Positions 14,801 to 27,090 of a DNA stretch of 64,000 bases are shown piece after piece. Source of the stretch: Armigeres subalbatus (Eukaryota > Arthropoda > Insecta > Diptera > Culicidae); contig NW_026943222.1 of the NCBI RefSeq assembly GCF_024139115.2, forward strand, positions 434,001 through 498,000, read 5' to 3'. A model generated the notes under the pieces. The model worked only from the letters and a program-made list of their open reading frames with translations, searched no databases and was not told the DNA's origin. Both the position numbers and the translations under genes were made by a program. Position 1 is the first letter of the stretch, and every line of letters starts with the position of its first letter.

Positions 14801-15600
14801 ACCTTGAAGACGGTCTCACAGATGGAGACGAAATACGTATCTGCAAAGCTTACAAAACGTGGTGAAATTGAATGGAGAGTACTAAACACGTCTTATGACA
14901 GTTGAATATAGATCAGTTAAGATTCGCTTTACCAACTAGTGGTAAATTGGTAAATGCGCACAATAAATAATGCAATCCGTTTTATGTATGGATTATTTTT
15001 CAATACCGAAAATATAAACTAGATGGATGGACCACCTAAATATAATTGCGAATAATCCGGGAGCATGCATCTAACAGTGAAAGAATCACTTCGTAAATAA
15101 TTATGAAAACCAGGCTGCTAGCATACAGAAAACCTGTTTTTTCAAGGACTGGAAACCAGAAGAAATCCAGATCGTATTTCCAAAAAGAATCCTGACCGAA
15201 TTTTAAATGAAGTCCCGACCAGATTTGAATCATTTGTTTGAGAATCTGCATAAGTTCATTTTACAAAATTTCGAGAAAACAACAAAAAACTGTTTTTGAA
15301 CAAATTGGCACCAACTCTATCGATTTCTTCGATACAGATCAATAGTTTTTGGCAAAACTAAACACTGTGGGACACTTCCAGTGCGAAAACTGTAAACAGT
15401 ACTCCATTATTGCTCTTCAAAGTGCGTGCACATATGTAGTTTCTCAATCAAACGAAAAAAAAATCATATATTCCTGAACAAAAATTTTTTTTCGTGTTTT
15501 TTGCCAGGATACGTATTTTTGGACGAGGATTCAGAATATATAAAAATCTCATTTTGGCCAAAAATGTCACATATGCAGCTTCTCAAACAAACTGTTCATT
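11821..15600. other. 3.8 kb without a recognisable gene or repeat
   Basis: Base composition is mixed. The 12.1-14.5 kb part is less AT-rich and has short overlapping open frames on both strands (the longest is 108 codons at 14141-14467), none with a recognisable domain or consistent splice signals. It could be intron or intergenic host DNA. From about 15150 scattered GGATTCC/AATCC words appear and foreshadow the minisatellite that follows. Confidence 0.4.
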
Positions 15601-18600
15601 TGAGAAGAGAACTTGACCGGAATTCAGAAGGCATCCAGACCGGACCCAGATTAGATTTCAGGAGACTTGACTGAATTCCAGAAGGAATCCTGACCGGATT
15701 CCAAAAGAAGTCCTGAACGGATTCCAAAAGGAATCCGGAACGGAATCCAGAAGGAGTCTCAACCGGATTCCAGGAGGAATCCTAAACGGATTCCAGGAGG
15801 AATCCTAACCGGATTCCAGGAGGAATCCTAACCGGATTCCAGGAGGAATCCTAACCGGATTCCAGGAGGAATCCTAACCGGATTCCAGGAGGAATCCTAA
15901 CCGGATTCCAGGAGGAATCCTAACCGGATTCCAGGAGGAATCCTAACCGGATTCCAGGAGGAATCCTAACCGGATTCCATCCATCCTATCCGGATTCCAA
16001 GAGGAATCCTAACCGGATTCCAAGAGGAATCCTAACCGGATTCCAGGAGGAATCCTGACCGGATTCCAGGAGGAATCCTAACCGGATTCCAGGAGGAATC
16101 CTAACCGGATTCCAGGAGGAATCCTACCCGGATTCCAGGAGGAATCCTACCCGGATTCCAGGAGGAATCCTACCCGGATTCCAGGAGGAATCCTACCCGG
16201 ATTCCAGGAGGAATCCTACCCGGATTCCAGGAGGAATCCCAACCGGATTCCAGGAGGAGTTCAGAATCCTAACCGAGTTCCAGGAGGAATCTAACCGGAT
16301 TCAGGAGGAATCCTAACCGGATTCCAGGAGGAATCTAACCGGATTCCAGGAGGAATCTAACCGGATTCCAGGAGGAATCCTAACCGGATTCCAGGAGGAA
16401 TCTAACCAGATTCCAGGAGGAATCCTAACCGGATTCCAGGAGGAACCCAACCGATTCCAGGAGGATCTAACTGATTCCAGGAGGAATCTAACCGGATTCC
16501 AGGAGGAATCTAACCGATTCCAGGAGGAATCCTAACCGGATTCCAGGAGGAATCCTAACCGGATTCCAGGAGGAATCTAACCGGATTCAGGAGGAATCCT
16601 AACCGATTCCAGGAGGAATCTAACCGGATTCCAGGAGGAATCCTAACCGGATTCCAGGAGGAATCCTAACCAGTTCAGGAGATCCTAACCGGATTCAGGA
16701 GTCTAACCGGATTCCAGGAGGAATCCTAACCGGATTCCAGGAGTAATCCTAACCGGATTCCAGAAGGAATCCTAACCGGATTCCAGGAGGAATTCTAACC
16801 GGATTCCAGGAGGAATTCTAACCGGATTCCAGGAGGAATTCTAACCGGATTCCAGAAGGAATCCTATCCGGATTCCAGGAGGAATCCTATCCGGATTCCA
16901 GGAGGAATCCTATCAGGATTCCAGGAGGAATCCTAACCGGATTCCAGGAGGAATCCCAACCGGATTCCAGGAGGAATCCCAACCGGATTCCAGGAGGAAT
17001 CCCAACCGGATTCCAGGAGGAATCCTAACCGGATTCCAGGAGGAATCCTAACCGGATTCCAGGAGGAATCCTAACCGGATTCCAGGAGGAATCTAACCGG
17101 ATTCAGGAGGAATCCTAACCGGATTCAGGAGGAATCCTAACCGGATTCAGGAGGAATCTAACCCGGATTCCAGGAGGAATCCTAACCGGATTCAGGAGGA
17201 ATCTTGGATTCCAGGAGGAATCTAACCGATTCCAGGAGGATCCTAACCGGATTCCAGGAGGAATCCTAACCGGATTCCAGGAGGAATCCTAACCGGATTC
17301 CAGGAGGAATCCTAACCGGATTCCAGGAGGAATCTAACCGGATTCCAGGAGGAATCCTAACCGGATTCAGGAGGAATCCTAACCGGATTCCAGGAGGAAT
17401 CCTAACCGATTCCAGGAGGAATCTAACCGGATTCAGGAGGAATCTACCGGATTCAGGAGGAATCTAACCGGATTCCAGGAGGAATCCTAACCGGATTCCA
17501 GGAGGAATCCTAACCGGATTCAGGAGGAATCCTAACCGGATTCCAGGAGGAATCCTAACCGGATTCCAGGAGGAATCTAACCCGGATTCCAGGAGGAATC
17601 CTAACCGGACTCCAGGAGGAATCCCAATCGGATTCCGGGAGAATCCTTACCAGATTCCAGGAGAATCCTTACCAGATTCCAGGAGGAATCCCAACCGGAT
17701 TCCTGGAGGAATCCTAACCGGATTCCAGGAGGAATCCTAACCGGATTCAGGAGGAATCCTAACCGGATTCCAGGAGGAATCCTAACCGGATTCCAGGAGG
17801 AATCCTAACCGGATTCCAGGAGGAATCCTAACCGGATTCCAGGAGGAATCCCAACCGATTGGATTCAGGAGGAATCCCAACCGATTCCAGGAGGAATCTA
17901 ACCGGATTCCAGGAGGAATCCTAACCGATTCAGGAGGAATCCTAACCGGATTCCAGGAGGAATCTAACCGGATTCCAGGAGGAATCTAACCGGATTCCAG
18001 GAGGAATCCTAACCGGATTCAGGAGGAATCCTAACCGGATTCCAGGAGGAATCCCAACCGGATTCAGGAGGAATCCTAACCGGATTCCAGGAGAATTCAG
18101 GAATCCTAACCGGATTCCAGGAGGAATCCTAACCGGATTCCAGGAGGAATCTAACCGGATTCAGGAGGAATCTAACCGGATTCCAGGAGAACCAACCGGA
18201 TTCCAGGAGAATCCAAACCGGATTCCAGGAGGAATCCAAAACCGGATTCCACGAGGAATCCTAACCGGATTCCAGGAGGAATCCTAACCGGATTCAGGAG
18301 GAATCCTAACCGGATTCCAGGAGGAATCTAACCGGATTCCAGGAGGAATCCTGGAACAGGAGATCTGGATTCCAGGAGGAATCCTAACTGGATTCCAGGA
18401 GGAATCCTAACCGGATTCCATGAGGAATCCTAACCGGGATTTCAGGAGGGATCCTAACCGGATTCCAGGAGGAATTCTAACCGGATTCCAGGAGGAATCC
18501 TAACCAGATTCCAGGAGGAATCCTATCCGGATTTCAGGAGGAATCCTGTCCGATTCGGAGGAATCTTCCTGAGAATCTAACCGGATTCCGATCCTGGATT

Positions 18601-18805
18601 CCCGGAGGAATCCTGTCCGGATTCCCGGAGGAATCCTGTCCGGATTCCCGGAGGAATCCTGTCCGGATTCCCGGAGGAATCCTGTCCGGATTCCCGGAGG
18701 AATCCTGTCCGGATTCCCGGAGGAATCCTGTCCGGATTCCCGGAGGAATCCTGTCCGGATTCCCGGAGGAATCCTGTCCGGATTCCCGGAGGAATCCTGT
18801 CCGAT
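15600..18805. repeat. 23-bp minisatellite array, about 3.2 kb
   Basis: Tandem units of GGATTCCAGGAGGAATCC followed by TAACC (23 bp). Each unit contains an imperfect palindrome (GGATTCC...GGAATCC). Many shorter units arise from 1-3 bp losses. Variant blocks are clustered: TACCC linkers at about 16120-16220, CCCAACC linkers near 16950-17010, and a homogeneous final block (about 18600-18800) with GGATTCCCGGAGGAATCC plus TGTCC. Clustering of variants is the pattern left by local unequal exchange or slippage. Confidence 0.96.
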
Positions 18806-18845
18806 AGAGAACTGATGTGAGAGGCTGTACCTTATGATAATTTTT

Positions 18846-19292
18846 TTTTAGAAAGCTCCAAATGCGGGGAGCACTGGCTCTGATGATGCGTTTAAACTTG
18901 TTCTACACAGCTGTGCAGTAACCAACACGAAATGAGCGAAAACAAAGCGAGAATCACCATTTTTCTGTGGAGGCTGCCTATCCGATTTTGTTTTTTCGCA
19001 CTTGTATACAAATTTTATAAATTTGTTATCATGGCTTGTTATGATTCGGAACAGTTTTTGCCTCTCTTTTATCGTTGTTCGTTATCTATTGAAAGCGATT
19101 TTCGCAAACCCTGAATTTATCAAACTTATATACAAGTGCGATAAAACAGAATCTGATAGGCTCCCACAGCGAAATGATTCTTGAGAAATTCTCGCTTTGT
19201 TGTCGGTAATTTTGTGTTGGGGAACAGCTGGGCAGAACAATTTGAAATGCATCATCAAAACCAGTGTTCCCGCTTTTGGAGCTTGGAGCCCG
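18846..19292. mobile_element. Degenerate fold-back element next to the minisatellite
   Basis: The sequence from AGAAAGCTCCAAATGCGGGG is mirrored inverted at about 19260-19290 (CCCGCTTTTGGAGCTTGG). The arms are about 190 bp and diverged, with paired segments such as CGCACTTGTATA and TATACAAGTGCG near the centre. The two short plus-strand open frames here are not genes. Confidence 0.75.
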
Positions 19293-22200
19293 AATTAGTT
19301 CTCTATCATGGCAACTTGCGAAAAAAGTCGCTCACGGTATGTAAATAGAGATGTTAAGTGAGAGACTATTTCATTCTCTTTTGGATTCAATCCCTGATTC
19401 CTAATCAAAAATGAGCTGAAGTTTTCTTTGTCACTTCTCATCATGCGAAAGAAACGTCCGATTAGCATTTTTTTTCGCATTACATTATTATTTTTAATAC
19501 AAGTAGACAAATAGACATTTGACTGGAAGGGTTTGAAAATCAAAATTCAAATTTGTGTCAGCCGTTAAGAAAAAACGAAACAATTGAGTTATGTCGTGGT
19601 GCAACAATTAGTTTACTAATAGTAATTGCCGTAAGTTTATAATAACTTCTGGATTACAGAAATTTGTCAAACAAGTTAAGCTGGCGTATATTACGTTCTT
19701 GACTTCAGCGACCTTTTCACGAGGACAAAAAAGCGATGCCAACGTTCGCAGTGTCCTCACACGGGGTGATGCAACGTAAAACGAGGATGATAGCTTTGGT
19801 CGCGTAGAGCAACTGTAATCGTTCAAATTGAAAAACGAAAACCAGCAGCCAAAGGTGACATCTGTTCTGCACTTTCACTCTTCCTGTTGCACCACGGGAG
19901 TGCACTGCTAAGAAGCGTGCTCCTAAGCTGAGCGTAACGACCAAATCTGCAATCTCTTAACGCGGCCGCTATCGTCGTCGTTGCTGCGGGATGGTAGTTT
20001 GCGCCAAAATGGGAAAAGTGCATTAAAACAACGACCTTCTTCCCGATGTGAAGGCGACGGCGATGGACGCCAACGTCCCAGCGTTTGAATGGCTTTCAAC
20101 GGTGACACATTGACTCACACGGTGCCGATGATGACGACCGTACGCGTGTTGACGGGGTTCCGTTCCGTTCGGTTTGTCGTAGATTCCGGCGGACGAGCAA
20201 GCAACAGCCATGGTTTGACTTTCCAACAATGACACGTGCTTGGTTCGTTTTTCTCCCGTTGGTTTTTGATTATGTTACAATCTTGTTTTATGGAGCTCAT
20301 TGTGCCGGTGATTTTGCATCTTTTTGCAACGGTTTTCACACCCCGGGACGTCGAACTATGGCTGTTGGCGCTCCAATGGATCCCACTGTCCACCCGCGCA
20401 AGTGGTGGCTGACGGATGTTTGATGAAGCGGTTGTAAAGCAATCATTGGATTAATTTCACTGAAATTGAGCATTCGATAACAATGAGTTAATTGACTGCA
20501 TACTTACTTGGTAGATTATCATGTTGAGCGTGTTAGGCGCTGTGTCAGTCAGACTAAATTTATGTTGGGGGTTCGGTTAGTATTTGTTACGATTGTGTTA
20601 TTCAAATGACCGTACTACTATCACTATTTTCGTCATTCTTCAAAAACCGCGTTTGCTTCCTTTAGCGGCTCAACTCCTTCCTCCGGGTTGTCGTATCTCC
20701 AATCGCATCTTTTTCATATCGAACCGTTCAATTTTCCGATCGACGCGACAATGATTACCTACGGCGGTGGCATGAATGGAACGACAGAAGGCACCAGCAA
20801 TTTGTTCTTTCGGATCAACAACACAAAAAATAATATCACACATGATATTGAATGTCGGCTGCAGTGTAACCCAATCTGCATATGTCGAACTTGGCTTCAT
20901 TGGGGCTCACTTCCTCAGCTGACAGTCAGTCACACCGAGACGACCGACGGGGATAAGGATTGAAAACGCAATCCCGCAGGAGTCGTTTCGATCAACCGCT
21001 CGGTGGCACAGCGCTTATTTTGAAGTTGAGGTTGGCATTCTCATCGTCGGGCCTTCTCCCATTTAGGCGGAGGGGAGCGGTCTAATATGTTCCTGTTTGT
21101 TTATTCACAAGTTTGTACAACCAATCATTTGTCTATGAGAAAATGACGTCATATTCACAACAATTTTAGAGGATTCGTCGCATTGGCTTATGAATACCGT
21201 TGTGAGGCGCGTATCACTCCAGGCACGTCTACAAATTATCAGAGAAAGAGGGGGGAGGGTTTGAGTAAAATGTGACGATTCATACAAAAATTCAAATCTT
21301 CCGGGTTTTACGAGGGCATGTATAAAATACATCTTTTTCTTCTGTTTGACTTTTAATGTGACGTTCACTTTCAGGGGGAAAAGGGTAGTGTGAGGCTTTG
21401 ACTGCCGTAAAGTTTGAATGTACTCCAAAGAGCATAGCTAATACTCAAAAAAAAAACCAATAGTTCGTACTAGACCACAATCCCCTATAGATGAATGTGC
21501 CACCGCACGTCAGAAAACATCAGCGAAAATGAAGAAAACACATTTTATCGCGAAATGCGTCAGTTGCTGTGCATAAAATTATGCTGCTGCTCTTCTGCCA
21601 TTCATCGTTCACCTCACAGCTCCCCTTCGCACTTTCATTGATTGTCTCCCCTCTGGATTATTTGTTCCTGCTGCTGAGGTCTATTTAGGTTATACTTTTT
21701 GCTTTGTTCTGTTAGCTTTCATATTAATATAATTTTAAGAGGTTCCTTTCGTGCCAACACAAAAAAAGGCTTTATGATGAGCTACACGGGCGCGGCGTCT
21801 CTTCGGGGGCGCGGAAGGTTAACTTTTTTTTCTTTTGATGAGGCGAATGCACTTCAGCAAGCAACTGCTGTTGCTCAGGTGTAGCGAAATTTTTATTTTC
21901 GTGGTTATTATGTGGCGAAAGTGTGGAACCCGTTGCTGCCCTCCCCTTTTGTTATCGCAGCCTTGGTTGTGACGACGGTGCTGCGGTTTCGTGAATTTTC
22001 CGCTGCATTATTCTTTTTAAAGAAATGAAAACGATTGCTGACCAAACATGGAATCAACGTTGTGCCTTCATTTTGGAGCAATTAACATGTTTAATTATTA
22101 CTGGGCACTTCCGCTCGCATGTTTTGGTGAGTAATTACCAGGAATGCATTTAATTTGCAATCAGTGATTAAAACATTTCATTGAAAAAAAGACCTGTTAT

Positions 22201-22374
22201 GTATAAATAAAAGCTTGGAAGTTATTATGTTTATTATATTTTGATTATTTCTGCTCTAACCTGTCTTATCTCTAAGCTTGGAATTTCTTGTATTGTATTG
22301 CTACTTGACCTGTTTTTGAACGGAATTTAATGTATATCAGCATGTTTTTTTTGTTGTGAAACCATATTTTTTTA
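19293..22374. other. 3 kb with no recognised gene; possibly host intergenic or intron
   Basis: Several 60-107-codon open frames occur on both strands and overlap each other. None shows a familiar domain or a supporting splice context. Composition is varied and no tandem structure is seen. A short conserved exon cannot be excluded by eye. Confidence 0.4.
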
Positions 22375-22505
22375 ATACGTGTCGTTTTCTTGGCTTCTTG
22401 TTCCGACCGGGCCGTATTTGGAATAGAAACGTCAGAATAAGAACATTATAGTGCGTTTGATACAATAATAAGACTGCTAAGCCAAGAAAACAACACGTAG
22501 GGTAA
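22375..22505. mobile_element. Small inverted-repeat element
   Basis: ACGTGTCGTTTTCTTGGCTT near 22378 is matched inverted by AAGCCAAGAAAACAACACGT at about 22480-22500. The right half (AAGAACATTATAGTGCGTTTG to the end) recurs with few changes at about 36024-36092, beside the Helitron, which shows it is a dispersed repeat. Non-coding. Confidence 0.65.
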
Positions 22506-22539
22506 ACATCACTACTTGGGCCTATACACCCGATTCCCG

Positions 22540-23580
22540 GCTCACTGCACAGAAAACTAATGATTTATGCTGTTTTAAAGCCGCCCGTGTCAGCCTCTTG
22601 AGTCTGCCTAGCCTGTCATCTCCCGGTGAGGTTCTTTCCCCTTTTGGGAGTCATGGAGGCTTGTGTACTCTCCACCCCGAGAGGTTTCCCTTTCCCCTGC
22701 TTCTTAGGATATAACGGAAATGTCCCGATGCCTCCCTGTTCGAAATTGTGGAGTTTCTCCGCGGCCACTATTTTCGGCTTTTTTGGGGGATTGTCCAACT
22801 CGCTCTGCCCTGGCCATTGCTCCTGCAGCTGCAGTTGTTCCTGCTTCTTCTGCTCCTGCTTCTGCTACTGTTGTTGCTGTAGCACTACTACTACTGACGG
22901 CGTGATCTCACCAACCCACTACTGGCGAACGGGTTCGCCGCTCCTGCATCTGCTTCTGCGTGATTTGTTGAATTATTCATTCTATATGGTCCCCCCTCCA
23001 AACCGTTATCTCCACCCGTCGGACGTAGTCGCTTATCCATGGATTATCTTTGCAAGCAGTGCACGCAAAAAAAGCGTTCATGAATTCGTGAGTTCACGGT
23101 GTATTTTTTCGTGAACAACAGCCACGGATTCGGGAACACAGTCACGTTTTCTGGAACGTTCTGGAAAACGTGACTCTTGTTTCCGAATCCATGAAATAAA
23201 TCACGGTGTTTTTGCTGGTTTCCGAATTCGGTAACGCTGTTTTTTGCGTGTGAGGTCCATGCGAGGGTTGACACGGGCGCACTTGTATGGCCGTGTTCAG
23301 AGCCGATTGCGCAATTGAGAAAATCTCAACCGATCCTAGTACTCACCAAGAAAATTGGTGGACGAGTATTGAACGTATTCAGAGGACTGCTAGTTTTTTT
23401 TACCGGGACGGAGGCAACCATACTGTTAGCCCACTCACCATGTCAAGCCGGAGTCACGTCCCCTAGGCAGATTCCGCTTGGACTGGCTGGGAACCAGTGA
23501 ACTGGTACCAGGGCCCGGTCATCTCCCGAGGGAAACGCCGATTGGTGGTTTTTCATTGGCGCTCGAGAACAAGTCCCGAG
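22540..23580 (-). pseudogene. 5' end and ORF1 start of an R1-like LINE (broken)
   Basis: Read on the minus strand, the segment 23330-23250 matches the leader of the plus-strand LINE at 30680-30720 (words such as GTGTCAACCCTCG and TCTGAACACG). It is followed by an ATG near 23041 and a frame beginning MDKRLRPTGGDNGLEGGPYR. That frame goes on to NPFASSGLVRS, which resembles the NPFARGGLFRS and DPFAKRGLARS segments of the other R1-like ORF1 copies in this window. The frame then hits stops in a CAG/CTG-like tract (about 22830-22890). A Lys-rich frame (22798-22616, beginning MDNPPKKPKIVAAEK) follows and may be the continuation after a frameshift. A 190-bp MITE (23061-23249) sits in the leader. Assignment as LINE ORF1 rests on similarity between copies in this window. 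Confidence 0.55.
23061..23249. mobile_element. ~190-bp MITE in the LINE leader
   Basis: The ends are ACGCAAAAAAAGCGTT and, inverted, AACGCTGTTTTTTGCGT, followed by diverged arms that include paired GAATTCGTGA and TCCGAATTC words. Comparison with the uninterrupted leader at 30660-30760 shows that this block is extra sequence, which supports insertion. A 2-3 bp duplication (CA or CAC) is possible. Confidence 0.7.
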
Positions 23581-24289
23581 CGTGTTTGTATTTTTTTTTC
23601 TTCCTAAGCAATAGAGGGGGAATCTGCTCAACAGACATCCTGGGTTGTCCAGGAAGTGCGGGGTTAGGGACCACCTCCAACAGCAAACGAGGGAGGCAGG
23701 ACTACATCCCCGACCCGCTAAACCGTTTCCATTACCGCCAAGCCCATAGTCCCTTCGGTACAACCAGAAAGTAATGCTTCAAAGGGGGGTCAGTGCACAA
23801 CGCACCCTCGAGGTTAGCTGCGTGTCCTTGCAGCACTGAACATCGTGACTCGCTTTTTAAGAAGAACACCATGGTATCGTGCCAACGCATTGCCGGCTTT
23901 CCAGGTGGCCTTACCACGCCCTATGTACTCGGAAGGTGGGAAGGGTCGACTTCGCGCCTGCTTCCCTCTGCACGACTGGTATCAAGAATGATGATGCTGC
24001 GTGCACCCCAAATTGACCTCTCTGCGACAAGGTCTATTTGCCAACACACAGAGGGACTTGCCGACGCGGTGCCTACGCCTGCCTCAGCCTTGACGAGGAC
24101 CCCTTTCCGTCCTCGGGCTCGGAACCCGCCCGGTTGACCGACGCCGCGAAAGCGACGATACCATGTTGTTCTTCGCGCGGCCACTTGTTCGATAAAAGGA
24201 TCGAGTTCGACCACAGAGCATGACCACCGGTATGACCCATGATGCCGACTCCGAACCCTTGGACCACCTCTTATTTGCGCCTGAACTAG

Positions 24290-24557
24290 TCATCCTTGAG
24301 TCCACGCACCACCTTCTGTGTAGCTCCAAGACGATTTGGGCGATAGCCGATAAAACGGCGTTCCAGCCAACTTCATCTTTACACATCCTTCGAACTAGGT
24401 TGTCCGAGGTAGTGTCCAAACCACATGTGGCAAGCATGTAGTCACGCATTGCGCGAAAACGTGAGAACACGAACAACACGAGTTCCGCCGTTTCCTCTAA
24501 ACCTGCGCACACCAAACACTCGGGCGAGGCCGAGCAAGCCAGCTGCGTTACATGCAC
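24290..24557 (-). pseudogene. N1 ORF2 C-terminal finger region, mutated
   Basis: The frame begins MHVTQLACSASPECLVCAGL, the cysteine-rich C-terminal tail found after the RT domain in R1/LOA-like ORF2. N2 has EETAEHVLFVCSRF here, which completes a C-x2-C...H...C finger. N1 has EETAELVLFVFSRF, so both the His and the last Cys are lost. The frame then runs through the 3' UTR until 24084. Confidence 0.65.
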
Positions 24558-24599
24558 TGTGATTTTGCATCACGCTTAAACGCCGGGCACTTCGAACCC

Positions 24600-25095
24600 C
24601 TCAGGGGTGCTTGCTGTTCACAGCTTTGCTGGAGCAAATCAAACAGGGCACACCGACCATCCCACCTTGACGCTCCCTAACTTGACTACCTTGGAGGCGT
24701 CCGCTGCAGATAGCCGAACCAATGCTACCTGCGTCCCTGCCGGACCTTTCCGTAGCCGAACGGCTGTGGTGGGCGTCTCCACTCCGCACTGTCGCCGCAG
24801 TGCCGTGACGAGCTCTTCGAATTCGATGATCTCGTCCAGGTCTTTAACCCTTAGATTCACCTCCGTCGTGAGTGCCCTCACCTTGACCGTCTCGCCTAGG
24901 ACTTCCTCCGCCAACTTTTTGCAGACGGCGCCCTTTTGCCAGACGCCCCGCTTCAGTTCGAGGATCATCTCGCCCATCCGGGTACGTCTTATTCGTCGTA
25001 CGTCGTACGTACGTCGGCGTCGAGTTCACCGAGCTTTACGTCACTCCTCATCGCCTTCAAGACGTCCGAGTACTTGGCCTCGTCCGCCGTGATGA
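24600..25095 (-). pseudogene. N1 ORF1 C-terminal part, two knuckles deleted
   Basis: Reads GALVITADEAKYSDVLKAMR, then (after a frame change near 25000) MGEMILELKRG and a ~100-residue domain ending VGWSVCPV. This is parallel to N2 but lacks the first two CCHC knuckles: the sequence jumps from GWSVCPV to the third knuckle CLICSSKAVNSKHP. Compared with N2 at 42922-43072, about 151 bp are missing, with a short CA/ACA homology at the junction. The loss also shifts the frame. Confidence 0.65.
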
Positions 25096-25475
25096 CTAGA
25101 GCTCCTCTTGAGGTCCTTACTGATATTATGCTTCGATGACGCAAAGTCGATGATGGCGTCCAGCTGTTCCGTCGCCACCTCGAAGGCCGAAAGCCCATCG
25201 CGTTTGCAGTTCATCGCCTCCACGAGCCATGGGCCGTCAATAACCTCTACCGGCGTATTTTTGGCCGAGATGAAGGTTAAGTGACCCACGCTGGCGCTGC
25301 ACACTGAGCTGCGGACTATTGCCTCTGGTCTCCTAGGCGGAGACCTGAACAACCCACCTCTTGCGAAGGGGTTGTCGCCTAAACTACTACCACTAATTGA
25401 AGAATTGATTTGGTTTTCCATTTTGGTCCCACGAGTTGCTCGGGAAAAGAGGTCCACCACGCCAGAGCCCAGCAT
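25041..25475 (-). pseudogene. N1 ORF1 (gag-like) N-terminal part
   Basis: The likely start is the ATG at 25421 (MENQINSSISGSSLGDNPFA); an upstream in-frame ATG at 25475 lies in the leader. The protein begins with a polar stretch and the NPFARGGLFRSPPRRPEA segment shared with the other ORF1 copies. It is followed by about 80 residues including VIDGPWLVEAMN and ending EQLDAIIDFASSKHNISKDLK. The frame then changes at a deletion and stops at 25041, so the middle of ORF1 is missing. In LINEs of this type ORF1 is an RNA-binding protein of the retrotransposition particle. Confidence 0.6.
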
Positions 25476-25867
25476 GACGCGGTAAGGGACAATTACTGTG
25501 GAGGGTGCCCAGGTACCCCACAGGCTCCGTTAGAGGCCTAGCTCATTATTTCACCCCCCTGGCCATGCATCCCCTCGGCACGGGTCGCTTAACGCCTTGG
25601 GATTAGGGGTTAGGGACGATGGTCCCGTTGGTCGCACACACTCACTCTAGCTAATGTCAGAAGAACAACAGTGTCATCGGAAGACCCGTGGAAGCGTGAG
25701 ATTGGAACTTGTGAGGACCAGAGCTGTGTAGGTCGCTCCTACCCAGATATCAACTCATCATTTCGCAGCCCGCGTGTGTGTATGTGAGTGTATGTCTGTG
25801 CGCAAAACACGTATAAGAAACACATTCATTTTTTAGGCACTTATCCTTAACCGATCGCAACAAGTTG

Positions 25868-26070
25868 CAACAGGTGCTTTTTTCTTCCTTTTTTCTTTCA
25901 CATTTACTTTTTCTTTTCCTTTTACTTTCAACTTTCTTTTTTCTTCTTGCTTCATTCTTCTTTCTACTTTCTACTTTCTTCTTTATTCTTTCTTGTTTCT
26001 TCTTTCTTTCTTCTTTCTTTCTTCTTTCTTATTTCTTTTTTCCTTTCTTCTTTCTTCTTTCCTTAGAAAT
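25868..26070. repeat. Polypyrimidine TTTC/TTC microsatellite
   Basis: Almost purely C/T on the plus strand (TTTCTTCTTTC-type words). It borders the presumed 5' end of LINE N1. The 72-residue open frame rich in F, S and L is an artefact. Confidence 0.9.
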
Positions 26071-26559
26071 TCCTCAGAAATGATAGATTGAATAAATCGG
26101 TTTGTGGGCTCATTTAGCGAGTTAACCAATAAGACAATTATATTAATTGTTCAGTTGTTGACGTAGGACTTTCGTCTTTCTTTCCTTCACCGCGTGTCAT
26201 TTAAAAATTTCGAAATCGACCGATTTTTGCACATGCTCAAACTGTCATTTAGAATGCTCAGGAATGTCTTTATCAGGACCACAAATATACTTACTAAAGA
26301 GTTTTTCACAGGAAAATAATTTGTAAATTAAGGTTTGTACAAAGAAATAATTTCAGAAAATGGCATAAATCATTTTTCTCTCAAATGCATAAGCTATTAT
26401 CAAAATAACTTTAAAAATATCTCTGAGAATTAAATTTCTGAAATTTAGAATCAGTGTATTGAGTCTAATAGCGTATTAAGAATATGCCATTTATCATATT
26501 AGTTATCATTACATTACCAAAAAGGCGGAGTTTGAAATTCAAAACATAGGTTATACGTG

Positions 26560-27090
26560 ACAAATCATTTTTTCCTAATCAATCTGGAGGTGCAGCTATT
26601 CGAGTTCGATACAGTGACACGATCGGTCATCTTCGAGTCGACTGAGGTCGGTTGTAAAAGTGCGTGGACTACCAGCGACATCCAACCACACCCGAAGAAA
26701 TCGACGAGCAACTCCAGGCCATCCAAGAGGCACTGTCCCAGGCCCATAAACAACATAAGCCAACGGCTCGGCAGGTGAGCACCACCCTAACCATTGATAC
26801 ACTCACCAAAGATTTGATTCGTTTACGAAATGCCACGCGATGGCAGTACCAAGGTACTTGACAAAAATCACCCTGGCCACAATGGTTGACCTCAGAAATA
26901 GTTATTTCTTTAATATGATCCACGCTCTTCCAGATTGTGCTGAGCTGTTCTGGAAAATAACCAAAATTGGAAAATACAAGTCTCGGCCCATTCCACCTTT
27001 GATCCCATTAAACAACAATGGCTCTAAGAATCGGTTAATAACTCCTGCAGAAAAGGTAAAAGGTCACCGAAATATGTCGTCACTTCCTCA
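26560..27090 (+). pseudogene. Jockey-like LINE ORF2 fragment (between EN and RT)
   Basis: Three frames together read a region familiar from mosquito and fly Jockey-clade ORF2: TPEEIDEQLQAIQEALSQAH, then VSTTLTIDTLTKDLIRLRNA (26664-26861). After a frameshift comes IHALPDCAELFWKITKIGKY, ending with PLIPLNNNGSKNRLITPAEK (to about 27055). This stretch lies between the endonuclease and RT domains. Neither catalytic domain is present, and the match ends abruptly on both sides. Family assignment is from recognition of the motif order. Confidence 0.65.

Larger units (their letters stand above)
23591..25860 (-). mobile_element. LINE copy N1: RT-less R1-like non-LTR element
   Basis: A minus-strand element with a 5' leader (about 25860-25422), ORF1 pieces, an ORF2 C-terminal piece and a 3' UTR ending in poly(A), seen as poly(T) at about 23591. 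The whole endonuclease/reverse transcriptase region is absent. ORF1 runs almost directly into the last part of ORF2 near 24557-24600, the same join as in copy N2 (41861-43580). N1 has two further deletions: one between ORF1 residues reading SKDLK and GALVITADE (about 25095), and one of about 150 bp that removes two zinc knuckles (about 24647). It is a dead, non-autonomous derivative. R1-like is inferred from the knuckle-bearing ORF1 and the CCHC-ended ORF2; LOA or another Jockey-superfamily clade is possible. Confidence 0.75.

Noticed and set aside
22616..22905. A host protein with an Ala/Val-rich or polyglutamine tract
   Set aside because: The CTG/CAG-like tract lies in the broken minus-strand LINE ORF1; the plus-strand frames have no support.
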